Made by a program: the position numbers and the translations under genes. Under the pieces are notes generated by a model, which made no database searches, was not told the DNA's origin, and worked only from the letters and a program-made list of their open reading frames with translations. A stretch of 64,000 bases of DNA from Sulfolobales archaeon (lineage in GTDB: Archaea > Thermoproteota > Thermoprotei_A > Sulfolobales > NBVN01): positions 186,001 through 250,000 of the forward strand of contig JAOAKA010000002.1 of NCBI GenBank assembly GCA_026413885.1, written 5' to 3'. Below, in pieces: positions 51,632 through 59,742 of the stretch; the first letter of the stretch is position 1; each line of letters begins with the position of its first letter.

Positions 51632-52654
51632 CTAGCTTAACTCAACTACTACCGGCTCACTGAGAGATGGTGCTTCTACTAGTGCTTCACTATGTTCGAG
51701 TTTATTTATCGTGGAGACAACATCGGCGTTGAGATTCATAGACCTAGAGATAGCTACTATATCGTCAGCTGATTTCAGAGTTTTCACTATCTTGATGTTG
51801 GTGTTATTCATGACTTCGTAGTCTAATCCAGCTGGAGACTGTGTTACCACCACTAAACCTACACCGAGCTTTCTCACTTCCGCTAGATATCTCTGCAGCA
51901 GCTTACTCCTAGCCATAACGTTGTGTGCTTCTTCCACTACAGTGAATACATTGCCCTCTATAACACCTCGCTCTTTTACATACTTAACTGCGTTGAGAGT
52001 TCCTAGAGCTACCAAGCGTTTGAGCTCCAGAGTCTTTAAATTACTTAAATCGAATACTGTCAGCCTACCCCTGTGCAGTAGGTCTATCTTTCCGATATCA
52101 CTTGGTGAAACTACTTTGAAGATTTTACCGTATCTAAGTAGGAGTGAGAGTTTTCTAGCTAGAGACGCCTTAGTCTCCACTTCCCACCTAGCTTCAGGCT
52201 CGTATGCTTCAACTAAGTCGACTACGTGCTCGACATCTTTAGACTTCTTCAATACTTTCGCTAGTAGGTATGACTGAGGAGAGGTTAGATCTAGAACTTC
52301 CTCAAGAAGAAACACCGCGTCCAGAGGGTCTTCAATAGGTATTGAGACTGGGTCACTAGATCCTACTAGAATAGCTCTATCCGCTATATCGGAGTACTCA
52401 CCGTACCAATCTAAAACGACTACAGCTCCAAAATGCTTCAACTCTTGAGAGAGTCTCATAGCGAATCTAGTTTTTCCAGACCCTGTCGAACCAACGATCA
52501 AGCAGTGTCTTAAGAAATCCACTGGTTCTATGTAGACAGGTAGCTTAGGTAGCGAGCTAGTTCTCCCTATCAGTATTCCCCCACCGAGTCCACTAACGCT
52601 GTTCTGTGTAGAGTAGACGACCTCTATAGCGCTAGACCGGTGGAGATTTACTAT
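51632..52654 (-). CDS. HerA-like ATPase
   Basis: Walker A LIVGSTGSGKTRFAM and Walker B FTVVEEAHNVM identify a HerA/DUF87 ATPase; VVTQSPAGLD is the sensor-like block. The only standard start in frame is GTG 52522, right before the Walker strand. But the frame is open for 44 further codons and reads AIEVVYSTQNSVSGLGGGIL then LPVYIEPVDFLRHCLIVGST, the N-terminal beta part expected in HerA proteins. That extension has no ATG, GTG or TTG; it begins at an ATA (52654) overlapping the upstream stop as ATAG. I take this as the likely gene extent, about 340 residues. Function unassigned (DNA translocase-like). Confidence 0.75.
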   Translation of the reverse strand: MVNLHRSSAIEVVYSTQNSVSGLGGGILIGRTSSLPKLPVYIEPVDFLRHCLIVGSTGSGKTRFAMRLSQELKHFGAVVVLDWYGEYSDIADRAILVGSSDPVSIPIEDPLDAVFLLEEVLDLTSPQSYLLAKVLKKSKDVEHVVDLVEAYEPEARWEVETKASLARKLSLLLRYGKIFKVVSPSDIGKIDLLHRGRLTVFDLSNLKTLELKRLVALGTLNAVKYVKERGVIEGNVFTVVEEAHNVMARSKLLQRYLAEVRKLGVGLVVVTQSPAGLDYEVMNNTNIKIVKTLKSADDIVAISRSMNLNADVVSTINKLEHSEALVEAPSLSEPVVVELS

Positions 52655-52914
52655 AAAGGGACATTACCGCAGCTAGATGAAACAATCTTAGCACTATCTC
52701 CGAGAATATACTTCAATAGTGGTGTTAGATAGTCGGCGCAAGGCTTCTTCGAGACTACTTCGATGAAGACTCTGATACCGCCGCTGGAATACTCCTCTAT
52801 AATTCTCACCTTACTTGACTCACAAGCTACTACAGCAGCTCTCATTAAGTCGAGAGCTCTAACATCAGTCGGCTTCTTAGTCAGCAGCCACAGATTCTCG
52901 CAGACCATAACCAC
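52651..52914 (-). CDS. Small protein of unknown function upstream of the HerA-like gene
   Basis: 87 residues, alpha/beta, with helix DVRALDLMRAAVVACESSKV and strand GIRVFIEVVS; four cysteines without a clear motif. No family recognised. It is directly joined to the HerA-like gene by an ATAG overlap, so a shared role is possible. Divergent from the aspartoacylase-like gene. Confidence 0.6.
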   Translation of the reverse strand: MVMVCENLWLLTKKPTDVRALDLMRAAVVACESSKVRIIEEYSSGGIRVFIEVVSKKPCADYLTPLLKYILGDSAKIVSSSCGNVPL

Positions 52915-52981
52915 CCCACTAAGAGCATAGCTTAAAAACTGTAGCTATATTTACACTCTCCGAAAAAACTTGGGTTTAAAT

Positions 52982-53854
52982 ATGGATCTCCGGTACCTAG
53001 ACATACCCGAGCTTAGACTAAAGTACTATGTTTTTGGGTCCGGTGGTTCTCCCCGGGTATTAATTACAGCTGCTATTCACGGTGATGAAGTTACTGGAGC
53101 ATATACCGCCTACAAGTTGATTAACTACCTAAAGACTAGTGAGAGAGTTAAGGGAACAGTAACTGTAGTACCGGTAGTCAATGTTTTGGGGTTTATTGCG
53201 AGAACGAGGTTTAATCCTATAGACTATGTCGATATGAATAGAGTGTTTCCGGAAGGAGCTGGTTCACTCACTACGAGAAAGATAGTTAGATTCATCTGGG
53301 AGATAGCTTCTTCATCTGACTACGTGCTAGACCTACACTGCGCTGGTTTAAACTCCTATCAATACGTTCTCGCTCTCTATAGAGAGTTTTCAAAAGTTAG
53401 AGAGTTTACAGATAGAATACCTTGGGATACAGTTGTTGAATCTACGGGAACACGCGGTCAGCTCTTTATTGAGGCAACACACATAGGCATACCTGCGGCA
53501 ATTATAGAGACGGGAGGTGGTAGCGGCTATTACAGTGTGAAGTGGGGGGAGGCTCTATTTAACTCAGTGATAGGAACTCTTTCAAATATTGGGGTGCTAA
53601 GTAGTGAAAGTCCTGCTAGCAGTTACCTCAATAGAAAGTACTACGGCAGGCTCGTTCACGTGAAGACACCGGTAGAAGGATTTCTCACTTCAACTGTAGA
53701 ACCAGGAGCATTTACGCGAAAGGGAGACCTACTTGGGGAGGTAGGCGGCTTTCCCATATACTCACCAACTACAGGTAGAGTAATACGGGTAGATAGAGAC
53801 GTCTTTCTACCTAGTGAAGATAGTGTTGCCAGTATAGCACCTCTCGAAGAATAG
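52982..53854 (+). CDS. Succinylglutamate desuccinylase/aspartoacylase-family zinc carboxypeptidase
   Basis: About 290 residues. Zinc motif TAAIHGDEVTGAYTAY (HxxE), substrate-arginine block MNRVFPEG, and the second His in DLHCAGLN; the later IETGGGSGYY carries the catalytic Glu region. The C-terminal barrel has a biotinyl-lipoyl-like EGFLTSTVEPGAFTRKGDLL. Family members remove acyl or amino-acid groups; substrate unknown. The frame opens at TTG 52970, but ATG 52982 looks better. Confidence 0.8.
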   Translation: MDLRYLDIPELRLKYYVFGSGGSPRVLITAAIHGDEVTGAYTAYKLINYLKTSERVKGTVTVVPVVNVLGFIARTRFNPIDYVDMNRVFPEGAGSLTTRKIVRFIWEIASSSDYVLDLHCAGLNSYQYVLALYREFSKVREFTDRIPWDTVVESTGTRGQLFIEATHIGIPAAIIETGGGSGYYSVKWGEALFNSVIGTLSNIGVLSSESPASSYLNRKYYGRLVHVKTPVEGFLTSTVEPGAFTRKGDLLGEVGGFPIYSPTTGRVIRVDRDVFLPSEDSVASIAPLEE

Positions 53855-53981
53855 CGTATCTATTAGATATACCCCTAAACACTAAAACTGGACACAGAAC
53901 TCTAACCAACCGCAGTCTAAAGATAGTGAGTTGAAAGTAACTACGTATTTTCTTCCTTCAGTACTTTCACAGCTTGAGAGA

Positions 53982-55757
53982 TTAGTCGTGAATGTATACC
54001 GCTTTTACACTCTTTTTATCTCTGCCTCGGCGTTCAAGCTTGATGAATCCAATACGCATTAGCTGGAGGATTCTTCCTACATCGAATTCTGCAATAGATT
54101 CTTCAGCTACTCCTCGAAGAACTCTGAGTTTGAGATTCTCTGGTTTAATTAACTCAATTTTAACGTAGCTGTCTACTGGAACCCATTGTACTATCTTTAA
54201 TCCCTCCTTCCTTACTAACTCTAAGTCTGTCCCAACGTATCTGACTTCCACGAGTTCCCTTATTCCTCCCTCTAGAGCTATATTGCAGAACTCCATCAGT
54301 CTTATAGACCCGTCTTTAAGTAGGTGCTCTAAGTCCTCTCTACCTATGAAGACCTCGATGTCGTCACTCACCCCCAGATCGATTGTTCTAAACCCGAGGG
54401 ATGTATTTGAAGGGTGATAACTCAGCTTTAGAGACCTTAAACTAGGTTCTCTAGGAACACCTCTAACTACGATTCTCACTGGGTTGAATACAGCCATTAC
54501 TCTAGGAGCTACTAAATCCACCTTCTTTCTATTTAGTGAAGCTATGTTTTCCCAGCTAATTGTGGCGTCTGTTCCCTTAACTCCAACCTCCATAATTATA
54601 TCTCTAATGACTTCCGGACTTATCCCCCGTCTCCTCAGAGACCTCAGAGTTCCAAATCTAGGGTCATCTACCTCTACAGCTCCCCCACTCTTTTTGAGGA
54701 GCTCCTTAATCTTACTCTTACTGAGAATCATTTCCTCTAGCTTCAATCTCCCAAGATTTATTACCTCCGGGTACTCCCACTCCAGTGCTCTATAGACGTA
54801 TAGCTGCTTTAGAGTGTTTATTGCGTGTTCTTTTCCTCTAAGTATGTGTGTAACTCCCATAAGCCTGTCGTCGACTCCCGCTGCGAAATTGTATGTAGGC
54901 CACACCACGTATCTATCACCTGTGAGTGGGTGTGGGTATCTAGTGGTGTTTATTACTCTAAAAGCTACCCAATCGATTAGGGATGGGTCGTGGCTAGCTA
55001 GGTCTGTTTTAACTCTAACAACCGCCTCTCCCTCCTCGAAGTAGCTGGAGAGCATTTTATCAAATAGCTCTAGAGCTTCATTCGGACTCTGAAATCTGTG
55101 TGGGCACTCTCTCCTCTCCAGCTTGAATTTTCTAAATTCATCACGCTTACATAGATCTACATAAGCCCCTCCTCTAGAGATAAGCTCTCTAGCAACTCTA
55201 TAGTAGAGCTCCATCCTCATAGACTGAACGTATTCTTCATCCCACGAGATGCCGAGCCACCTCAAGTCTTCTCTAATAGCTTTGTATGCTTCTGGTAGCG
55301 GCTTCTTAATTCTGGGATCGGTATCTTCAAATCTAAGTATGAATACACCTCTATACTCTCTAGCGTATTCATAGCTAAGTAGAGCCGGTCTCGCATTTCC
55401 CAAATGTATGTAGAAATCTGGGTTAGGTGCGAATCGAGTTCTAACTACTCTATACTTACCTACATTAGGTAGTGGAGGGAGGACTTTCTCCTTTCTATGC
55501 TTTAACTGTTCAGCCTCCTCGAAGATATCTGAAAATCTTTCTCTCACCAGCTTATGCTGCTCTTCGGGAGTGAGGCTGTTTACGTAAGCTACAACTTCTC
55601 TCACTACTTCTACTATCTGTCTAGCATACTTCCTTAATTCAGGCAGCTCCCCCAGCAACTTACTGATGACAGCACTCTCTAGAGCTCTACCACCGTGGTC
55701 TACAGCGTTCTTTAACGCGTGTTTTAGTGCGAGTTCTCTAACTTTCTCGACTTCCAC
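53982..55757 (-). CDS. gltX: Glutamyl-tRNA synthetase
   Basis: 591 residues of archaeal GluRS: TRFAPNPDFYIHLGNARPAL (HIGH motif as HLGN), FILRFEDTDPR, GVDDRLMGVTHILRGKEHA and EEMILSKSKIKELL (KMSKS as LSKSK), then the class Ib beta-barrel anticodon domain. In archaea it charges tRNA-Glu and usually tRNA-Gln. GTG start overlaps the DUF2118 gene by 20 bases. Confidence 0.95.
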   Translation of the reverse strand: MEVEKVRELALKHALKNAVDHGGRALESAVISKLLGELPELRKYARQIVEVVREVVAYVNSLTPEEQHKLVRERFSDIFEEAEQLKHRKEKVLPPLPNVGKYRVVRTRFAPNPDFYIHLGNARPALLSYEYAREYRGVFILRFEDTDPRIKKPLPEAYKAIREDLRWLGISWDEEYVQSMRMELYYRVARELISRGGAYVDLCKRDEFRKFKLERRECPHRFQSPNEALELFDKMLSSYFEEGEAVVRVKTDLASHDPSLIDWVAFRVINTTRYPHPLTGDRYVVWPTYNFAAGVDDRLMGVTHILRGKEHAINTLKQLYVYRALEWEYPEVINLGRLKLEEMILSKSKIKELLKKSGGAVEVDDPRFGTLRSLRRRGISPEVIRDIIMEVGVKGTDATISWENIASLNRKKVDLVAPRVMAVFNPVRIVVRGVPREPSLRSLKLSYHPSNTSLGFRTIDLGVSDDIEVFIGREDLEHLLKDGSIRLMEFCNIALEGGIRELVEVRYVGTDLELVRKEGLKIVQWVPVDSYVKIELIKPENLKLRVLRGVAEESIAEFDVGRILQLMRIGFIKLERRGRDKKSVKAVYIHD

Positions 55758-56193
55758 TAACTACGACACCCTCTCTAGCTACTACTACGAAACACTTTAA
55801 CGGTCTAGATAGAGGGTCTTCATGTATGAGTAAGACGTAGCCCTCTAAGCTAGATCTACTACTCCTAACCTCACCCTTATTCGTTACTACGTAAGCCAGT
55901 AGGTCACTATTTCTTACGTAATCACCTACATCTACTTGAGGATATACTTCAGCACCGGAGACTTCGACTACATATATCTTCGAGTTTTTCGCGATGTCTA
56001 CACAGACATTCTTTCTTCTATTACATATTCTTAGATCAGCATTGCTAAACCTCTCCTCTAGGAGTTGGAGAGCTAGTGTGTGACACTCTACTTTCACATT
56101 ATCTCTAAAGCACTCTGTCGGCTTATAGTACTTCACTACTTCCTCTAAATCCTTCAGGACCCTGACTGAAGCTTCACCAGGTTTGAGAGACAA
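55738..56193 (-). CDS. DUF2118 family protein
   Basis: 151 residues with VEVSGAEVYPQVDVGDYVRN and SDLLAYVVTNKGEVRSSRSS then EGYVLLIHEDPLSRP, a biotinyl-lipoyl-like hammerhead region typical of DUF2118. No lysine attachment site (MKM) is visible, so it is not a standard carrier. It is upstream of gltX with a 20-base overlap. TTG start. Confidence 0.7.
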   Translation of the reverse strand: MSLKPGEASVRVLKDLEEVVKYYKPTECFRDNVKVECHTLALQLLEERFSNADLRICNRRKNVCVDIAKNSKIYVVEVSGAEVYPQVDVGDYVRNSDLLAYVVTNKGEVRSSRSSLEGYVLLIHEDPLSRPLKCFVVVAREGVVVSGSRES

Positions 56194-56203
56194 GACAGCA
56201 CCA

Positions 56204-57211
56204 CTAGTACGATCTTCTAGTTACGTAGTAAGCTAGTTCTTTAAGCATTTCTCTAGCTTCTACATCACTAGGATTAGTTGAGTATAGAGAGTCTATACCT
56301 TTTCTCACATAGTCTTCAGCCAGACTGTTACTGAATTCTAGTGCCCCAAGTTCTACTATAGTATTAGCAGCTCTCTCAAGTTCTTCTCGAGTAGCTCCAG
56401 GTTTTCCGAGAGAGTTCAATATTGTCTTTCTTTGATTCTCACTCGCTCTCTCTAGAGCGTAGAGTACGAGTACGGTCTTCTTACCCTCTCTGAGGTCGCT
56501 ATACTTAGGCTTTCCCAGAACTCTCTCATCAGCCACTAGTCCGAGTTCGTCATCTCTTATTTGAAAAGCTATACCTATGTTTACAGCAAACTCCTTCAGT
56601 TTAACTAGGTCTTCATCTTGAGCTCCAGCAGCTATAGCACCTATTAAAACAGAGGACTTAAAGAGAGCAGCTGTTTTCTTACTAACCATCTCAATGTATT
56701 CTGCAACACTGACTCTATCTCTTGAAGCAAATAGTAAGTCCATAGCCTGTCCTTCAGCTACGGTAGCAGCGGCCCAGGTAAGTTCTCTAACAGCTGAAAT
56801 AACCCTCTCGTAGCTCAAACCATAGTCAGCCAGCCTGAGTAGGGCTTCATAAGACTTCGCAAACAGGAGGTCTCCAGCTACAATTGCTAGAGCTTCACCC
56901 CAGACCTTGTGAACTGTTGGAACACCCCGCCTGAACTCGTCTCTATCCATAATGTCGTCGTGTATCAACGTGAAGTTGTGGAATATCTCAACAGCTGCCG
57001 CAGCCCAAGAAGATATCTCTGGAGAGAGTCCATACATCTTAGAAGATAAAACAACTAGCAGAGGTCTAAGTCTCTTACCACCAGCTTTAATTAAATGAGT
57101 TGAAGCACTATAGAGCTCTATAGGTTCACCACTAACTAACTCCATAATTCTTCTATGAGTTATACTGCTTACAATACCTGCGAAATTCACAATATTCTCT
57201 GAGAGCTCCAA
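56204..57211 (-). CDS. Polyprenyl diphosphate synthase (geranylgeranyl-type)
   Basis: 335 residues with GGKRLRPLLVVLSSKM, the first aspartate motif LIHDDIMDRDEFRRG (DDxxD), the GKPKYSDLREGKKT loop and the second aspartate region FQIRDDELG. It makes C20 or longer allylic diphosphates for archaeal lipid chains. The second motif is RDDELG rather than DDxxD, as in several archaeal type enzymes. Divergent from the DUF47 gene across a region with a nested hairpin. Confidence 0.88.
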   Translation of the reverse strand: MELSENIVNFAGIVSSITHRRIMELVSGEPIELYSASTHLIKAGGKRLRPLLVVLSSKMYGLSPEISSWAAAAVEIFHNFTLIHDDIMDRDEFRRGVPTVHKVWGEALAIVAGDLLFAKSYEALLRLADYGLSYERVISAVRELTWAAATVAEGQAMDLLFASRDRVSVAEYIEMVSKKTAALFKSSVLIGAIAAGAQDEDLVKLKEFAVNIGIAFQIRDDELGLVADERVLGKPKYSDLREGKKTVLVLYALERASENQRKTILNSLGKPGATREELERAANTIVELGALEFSNSLAEDYVRKGIDSLYSTNPSDVEAREMLKELAYYVTRRSY

Positions 57212-57236
57212 TATCTCACCTCTACTACGATATCAC

Positions 57237-57284
57237 CTACAGTAAAATTTCTAAAACCTCCACACGCAGGTGGAGGCACTGTAG
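57237..57284. promoter_or_regulatory. Nested inverted repeat in the divergent gds/DUF47 promoter region
   Basis: Outer arms CTACAGT (57237-57243) and ACTGTAG (57278-57284) enclose inner arms CCTCCAC (57257-57263) and GTGGAGG (57270-57276) with an ACGCAG loop. All 14 pairs are perfect; a 13-base A/T-rich bulge lies on one side. It sits about 26 bases before the prenyl synthase start. It could be an operator or a structured RNA. Confidence 0.5.
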
Positions 57285-57348
57285 ACTGAGGTCGGGAATT
57301 ATGAGAGATATTTAAATACTTCACACAACACACTTTTGGGAACTAGGG

Positions 57349-58005
57349 ATGAGCTATTCAAGTGCTGAGATAAGCTTAGCAGAATCCAACATGGTTGAAC
57401 AACTCACTAATATCTACAGGTTGATGTCCGATGAGATACGAGAGCTCAATAGCATGATTAGAGAGACAGATCTAACTCAGAGTATTCTCGTCGAGAAGAG
57501 GTATGATAAAGTTAGAAAACTAAAGAATGATGTCGAGAGCGCCTCAATGAGCTTAATGGAGTACTTCATTAAGGTTGCTGAGTACATATCATCAAGAGAG
57601 CTATACGTCATGGTTGTAGATGAGACTATAAGAGTGGCTGAAGACCTCGAAGCAGCTGCTTACAGACTGTACCTGGTAAATAAGCTAGGAGGCAGGATAC
57701 CCGATAGAATATACGTTATACTTAGTGAAGTATCTAAGAAGATAATCTCGCTGGTAGACTTATTGAGTGATATGATTAGAAACATAGATAACAGTAAAGT
57801 AATTAAAGAGATGTTTTCTGAAGCGATGAAGATGGAGGACTCTATTGACGAGCTATATAGAGAAGGAGGACTTGAGTGCTTAAAGATCTCCGGTGACTTT
57901 ATTGGGGCATCAATACTTAAGGAAGCACTAGATAAACTAGAAGATTCCGCTGATATAGCTAAGAGGGTGGCAACCTATATCTGGTTCCTCTCATCATTTA
58001 AATAA
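57349..58005 (+). CDS. DUF47/PhoU-like helical protein
   Basis: 218 residues, all helical, with repeated acidic motifs DEIRELNSMI, VVDETIRVAEDLEAAAYR and EALDKLEDSADIAKRVATYI (the E/DxxxD metal-binding pattern). DUF47 proteins resemble PhoU and commonly partner a Pit phosphate transporter; none is adjacent here. TATA box TATTTAAATA at about 57308-57317; ATG start. Confidence 0.8.
   Translation: MSYSSAEISLAESNMVEQLTNIYRLMSDEIRELNSMIRETDLTQSILVEKRYDKVRKLKNDVESASMSLMEYFIKVAEYISSRELYVMVVDETIRVAEDLEAAAYRLYLVNKLGGRIPDRIYVILSEVSKKIISLVDLLSDMIRNIDNSKVIKEMFSEAMKMEDSIDELYREGGLECLKISGDFIGASILKEALDKLEDSADIAKRVATYIWFLSSFK
57997..58004 (+). promoter_or_regulatory. TATA box of endA
   Basis: TTTAAATA overlaps the stop codon of the DUF47 gene. 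The expected transcript start, about 25 bases on, is at 58022-58027, which coincides with the ATA proposed as the endA start. Confidence 0.55.
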
Positions 58006-58021
58006 GTTAAAGAATTGTGGA

Positions 58022-58564
58022 ATAGTCTCCGGATATTTAATAGGCTCCAAGGTAGTTGTTTTTGACGTAGAGAAAGCTAGATGTTTATTTTCCCACGGAT
58101 TCTACGGTAAGCCTGTAGGTGTGAGAAAACCTAAGGAAGTCGATATAGATTTACCACTAGAACTCTCTCTAATTGAAGCACTATTTCTATGTAGAGAAGA
58201 GGTTCTAAAGGTTTATTCTGGAAGCAGAGAAATCAGCGTAGAAGAACTTCAAGACCTAGTAAGTAGAGTTTTCAGCAACTTCGAGGAACTTTACTTAGTC
58301 TACGAAGACGTGAAATCTCAGGGATTCACCATCAGATCCGCACTTAAGTATGGAGCAGATTTTGCGATATACAGAACTAGACCCGGTCTAGAACACGCAC
58401 CATATCTCGTAAAAGTAGTGTCTAAAAATCAGCTACTAGACCCAGGAGACATGGTCGGCTGGGGAAGGATTTCACATAGTGTCAGAAAAACCCTACTTAT
58501 AGCGGTCCCAGATAGAAGAGAAAAAGAAGTTAGTTACGTTGTGTTAAAGTGGTTTAAACCTTAG
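58022..58564 (+). CDS. endA: tRNA-splicing endonuclease EndA
   Basis: The catalytic domain has the triad in SVYR-type context: FAIYRTRPGLEHAPYLVKVV (Tyr117, His125) and GRISHSVRKTLLIA (Lys156), numbered from 58022. It cuts bulge-helix-bulge motifs of introns such as those in tRNA-Val and tRNA-Met here. The first standard start is GTG 58121, but the frame upstream encodes SGYLIGSKVVVFDVEKARCL then FSHGFYGKPVGVRKP, the conserved EndA N-terminus. No ATG, GTG or TTG exists there back to the stop at 57956; ATA 58022 fits both the family start and a leaderless transcript. Confidence 0.9.
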   Translation: MVSGYLIGSKVVVFDVEKARCLFSHGFYGKPVGVRKPKEVDIDLPLELSLIEALFLCREEVLKVYSGSREISVEELQDLVSRVFSNFEELYLVYEDVKSQGFTIRSALKYGADFAIYRTRPGLEHAPYLVKVVSKNQLLDPGDMVGWGRISHSVRKTLLIAVPDRREKEVSYVVLKWFKP

Positions 58565-58670
58565 CTATCTTCATCAACTACCTAGTTCGACACACTCTCT
58601 GTTACGGTTAAAGCTAGTGGCTCGGCTGGTGTGGTAACGTATCTGGAAGTCTAAATAAACTACTTAACGT

Positions 58671-59222
58671 GTGAATATTGCAGTGATGACTCGAGTAGTG
58701 GTGCTAAGGCTCGGTCATAGGCCTGGTAGAGATAGGAGAGTTACAACTCATGTAGGTCTAGTAGCTAGAGCTTTTGGAGCCTCCGGTATAGTCATAGCTG
58801 ATGTTAGCGATGTGTCTGTAGTTAGCAGACTGAAGAGAGTATGTGAGATCTGGGGTGGTAGAGACTTCCTAGTTGTAGATGGTGTTAACTCTCTAGAGTA
58901 TGTGACAAATTGGAAGAAACTCGGTGGAGTAGTTGTTCACCTAACTATGTACGGTATACACATCGATAGCGTAGTTGATGAAATCAGGTCTCTGGAGAGA
59001 GACATACTAATAGTTGTTGGAGCCACTAAAGTCCCTAAAGTATACTACGAGTTAGCAGACTATAATGTAGCTATCGGACATCAGCCTCACTCAGAGGTAG
59101 CTGCGTTAGCTGTATTTCTAGATAGGCTTTACCTTGGGAGAGAACTAAGACTTATCTACTCTGATGCGAAATTATGTATAGAGCCGAGTCCGCGAGGAAA
59201 GAAGGTGGTGATGTGTGAATAA
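58671..59222 (+). CDS. tRNA (cytidine-56-2'-O)-methyltransferase Trm56
   Basis: The SPOUT-family signature VVLRLGHRPGRDRRVTTHVG and the AIGHQPHSEVAALAVFLDRL knot are diagnostic of archaeal aTrm56, which methylates C56 in the T-loop. GTG 58671 opens the frame; the TATA-like TCTAAATAAAC at about 58650-58660 places the transcript start near GTG 58683 or ATG 58686, which give the usual N-terminus (MTRVVVLRLGH). It overlaps tfe by eight bases. Confidence 0.9.
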   Translation: MNIAVMTRVVVLRLGHRPGRDRRVTTHVGLVARAFGASGIVIADVSDVSVVSRLKRVCEIWGGRDFLVVDGVNSLEYVTNWKKLGGVVVHLTMYGIHIDSVVDEIRSLERDILIVVGATKVPKVYYELADYNVAIGHQPHSEVAALAVFLDRLYLGRELRLIYSDAKLCIEPSPRGKKVVMCE

Positions 59223-59742
59223 CCAGCTCGAGGGTTTACTGAAGTTTATTGAGGGTTACCTAGGTGTCGAAGGCGTGAAGATCTTTCAAGTTCTATTTAA
59301 TAGCGATAGAGAGCTCGGCTATAGTGATATTATAGCAAGAACAGGTTTAGATGAGCAGACTGTGAGAAGAGTACTCTATGAGCTAAACGACTTAGGCTTA
59401 GTTGTCTACAGAAGAATTCAGTCTCCTGAAGATGGGAGATTTATCTACTACTGGTTTATAAACTCCTATGGATTAAATCAAGCACTCTTAAATAGAAAGA
59501 GACTAGCTCTAGAAAAGCTGAGAACGAGACTAGACCACGAAGCTAGAACAGTGTTCTTTTTCTGTTTAAATGATGGAATTAGGCTATCTTTCGATGAAGC
59601 CATGGAGTTAGACTTTAAGTGTCCTAAGTGTTCCTCACTATTAGTGCAGGAAGATAGAAATCCCTACGTAGACTCTCTGAGAAAGCTAGTCGAGAAGCTA
59701 GGCAAAGAGATCGAGAATGAGCGGAGGTCTACGTCTTATTGA
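59215..59742 (+). CDS. tfe: Transcription factor E, alpha subunit (TFE)
   Basis: 175 residues: winged helix (GYSDIIARTGLDEQTVRRVL, LGLVVYRRI) and zinc ribbon (FFCLNDGIRLSFDEAMEL, KCPKCSSLL), with a coiled helix between. TFE helps open promoters with TBP and TFB. The zinc site is seen as CLND...CPKC, one ligand position weak. It lies between trm56 and the methyltransferase gene with overlaps on both sides. Confidence 0.92.
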   Translation: MNNQLEGLLKFIEGYLGVEGVKIFQVLFNSDRELGYSDIIARTGLDEQTVRRVLYELNDLGLVVYRRIQSPEDGRFIYYWFINSYGLNQALLNRKRLALEKLRTRLDHEARTVFFFCLNDGIRLSFDEAMELDFKCPKCSSLLVQEDRNPYVDSLRKLVEKLGKEIENERRSTSY

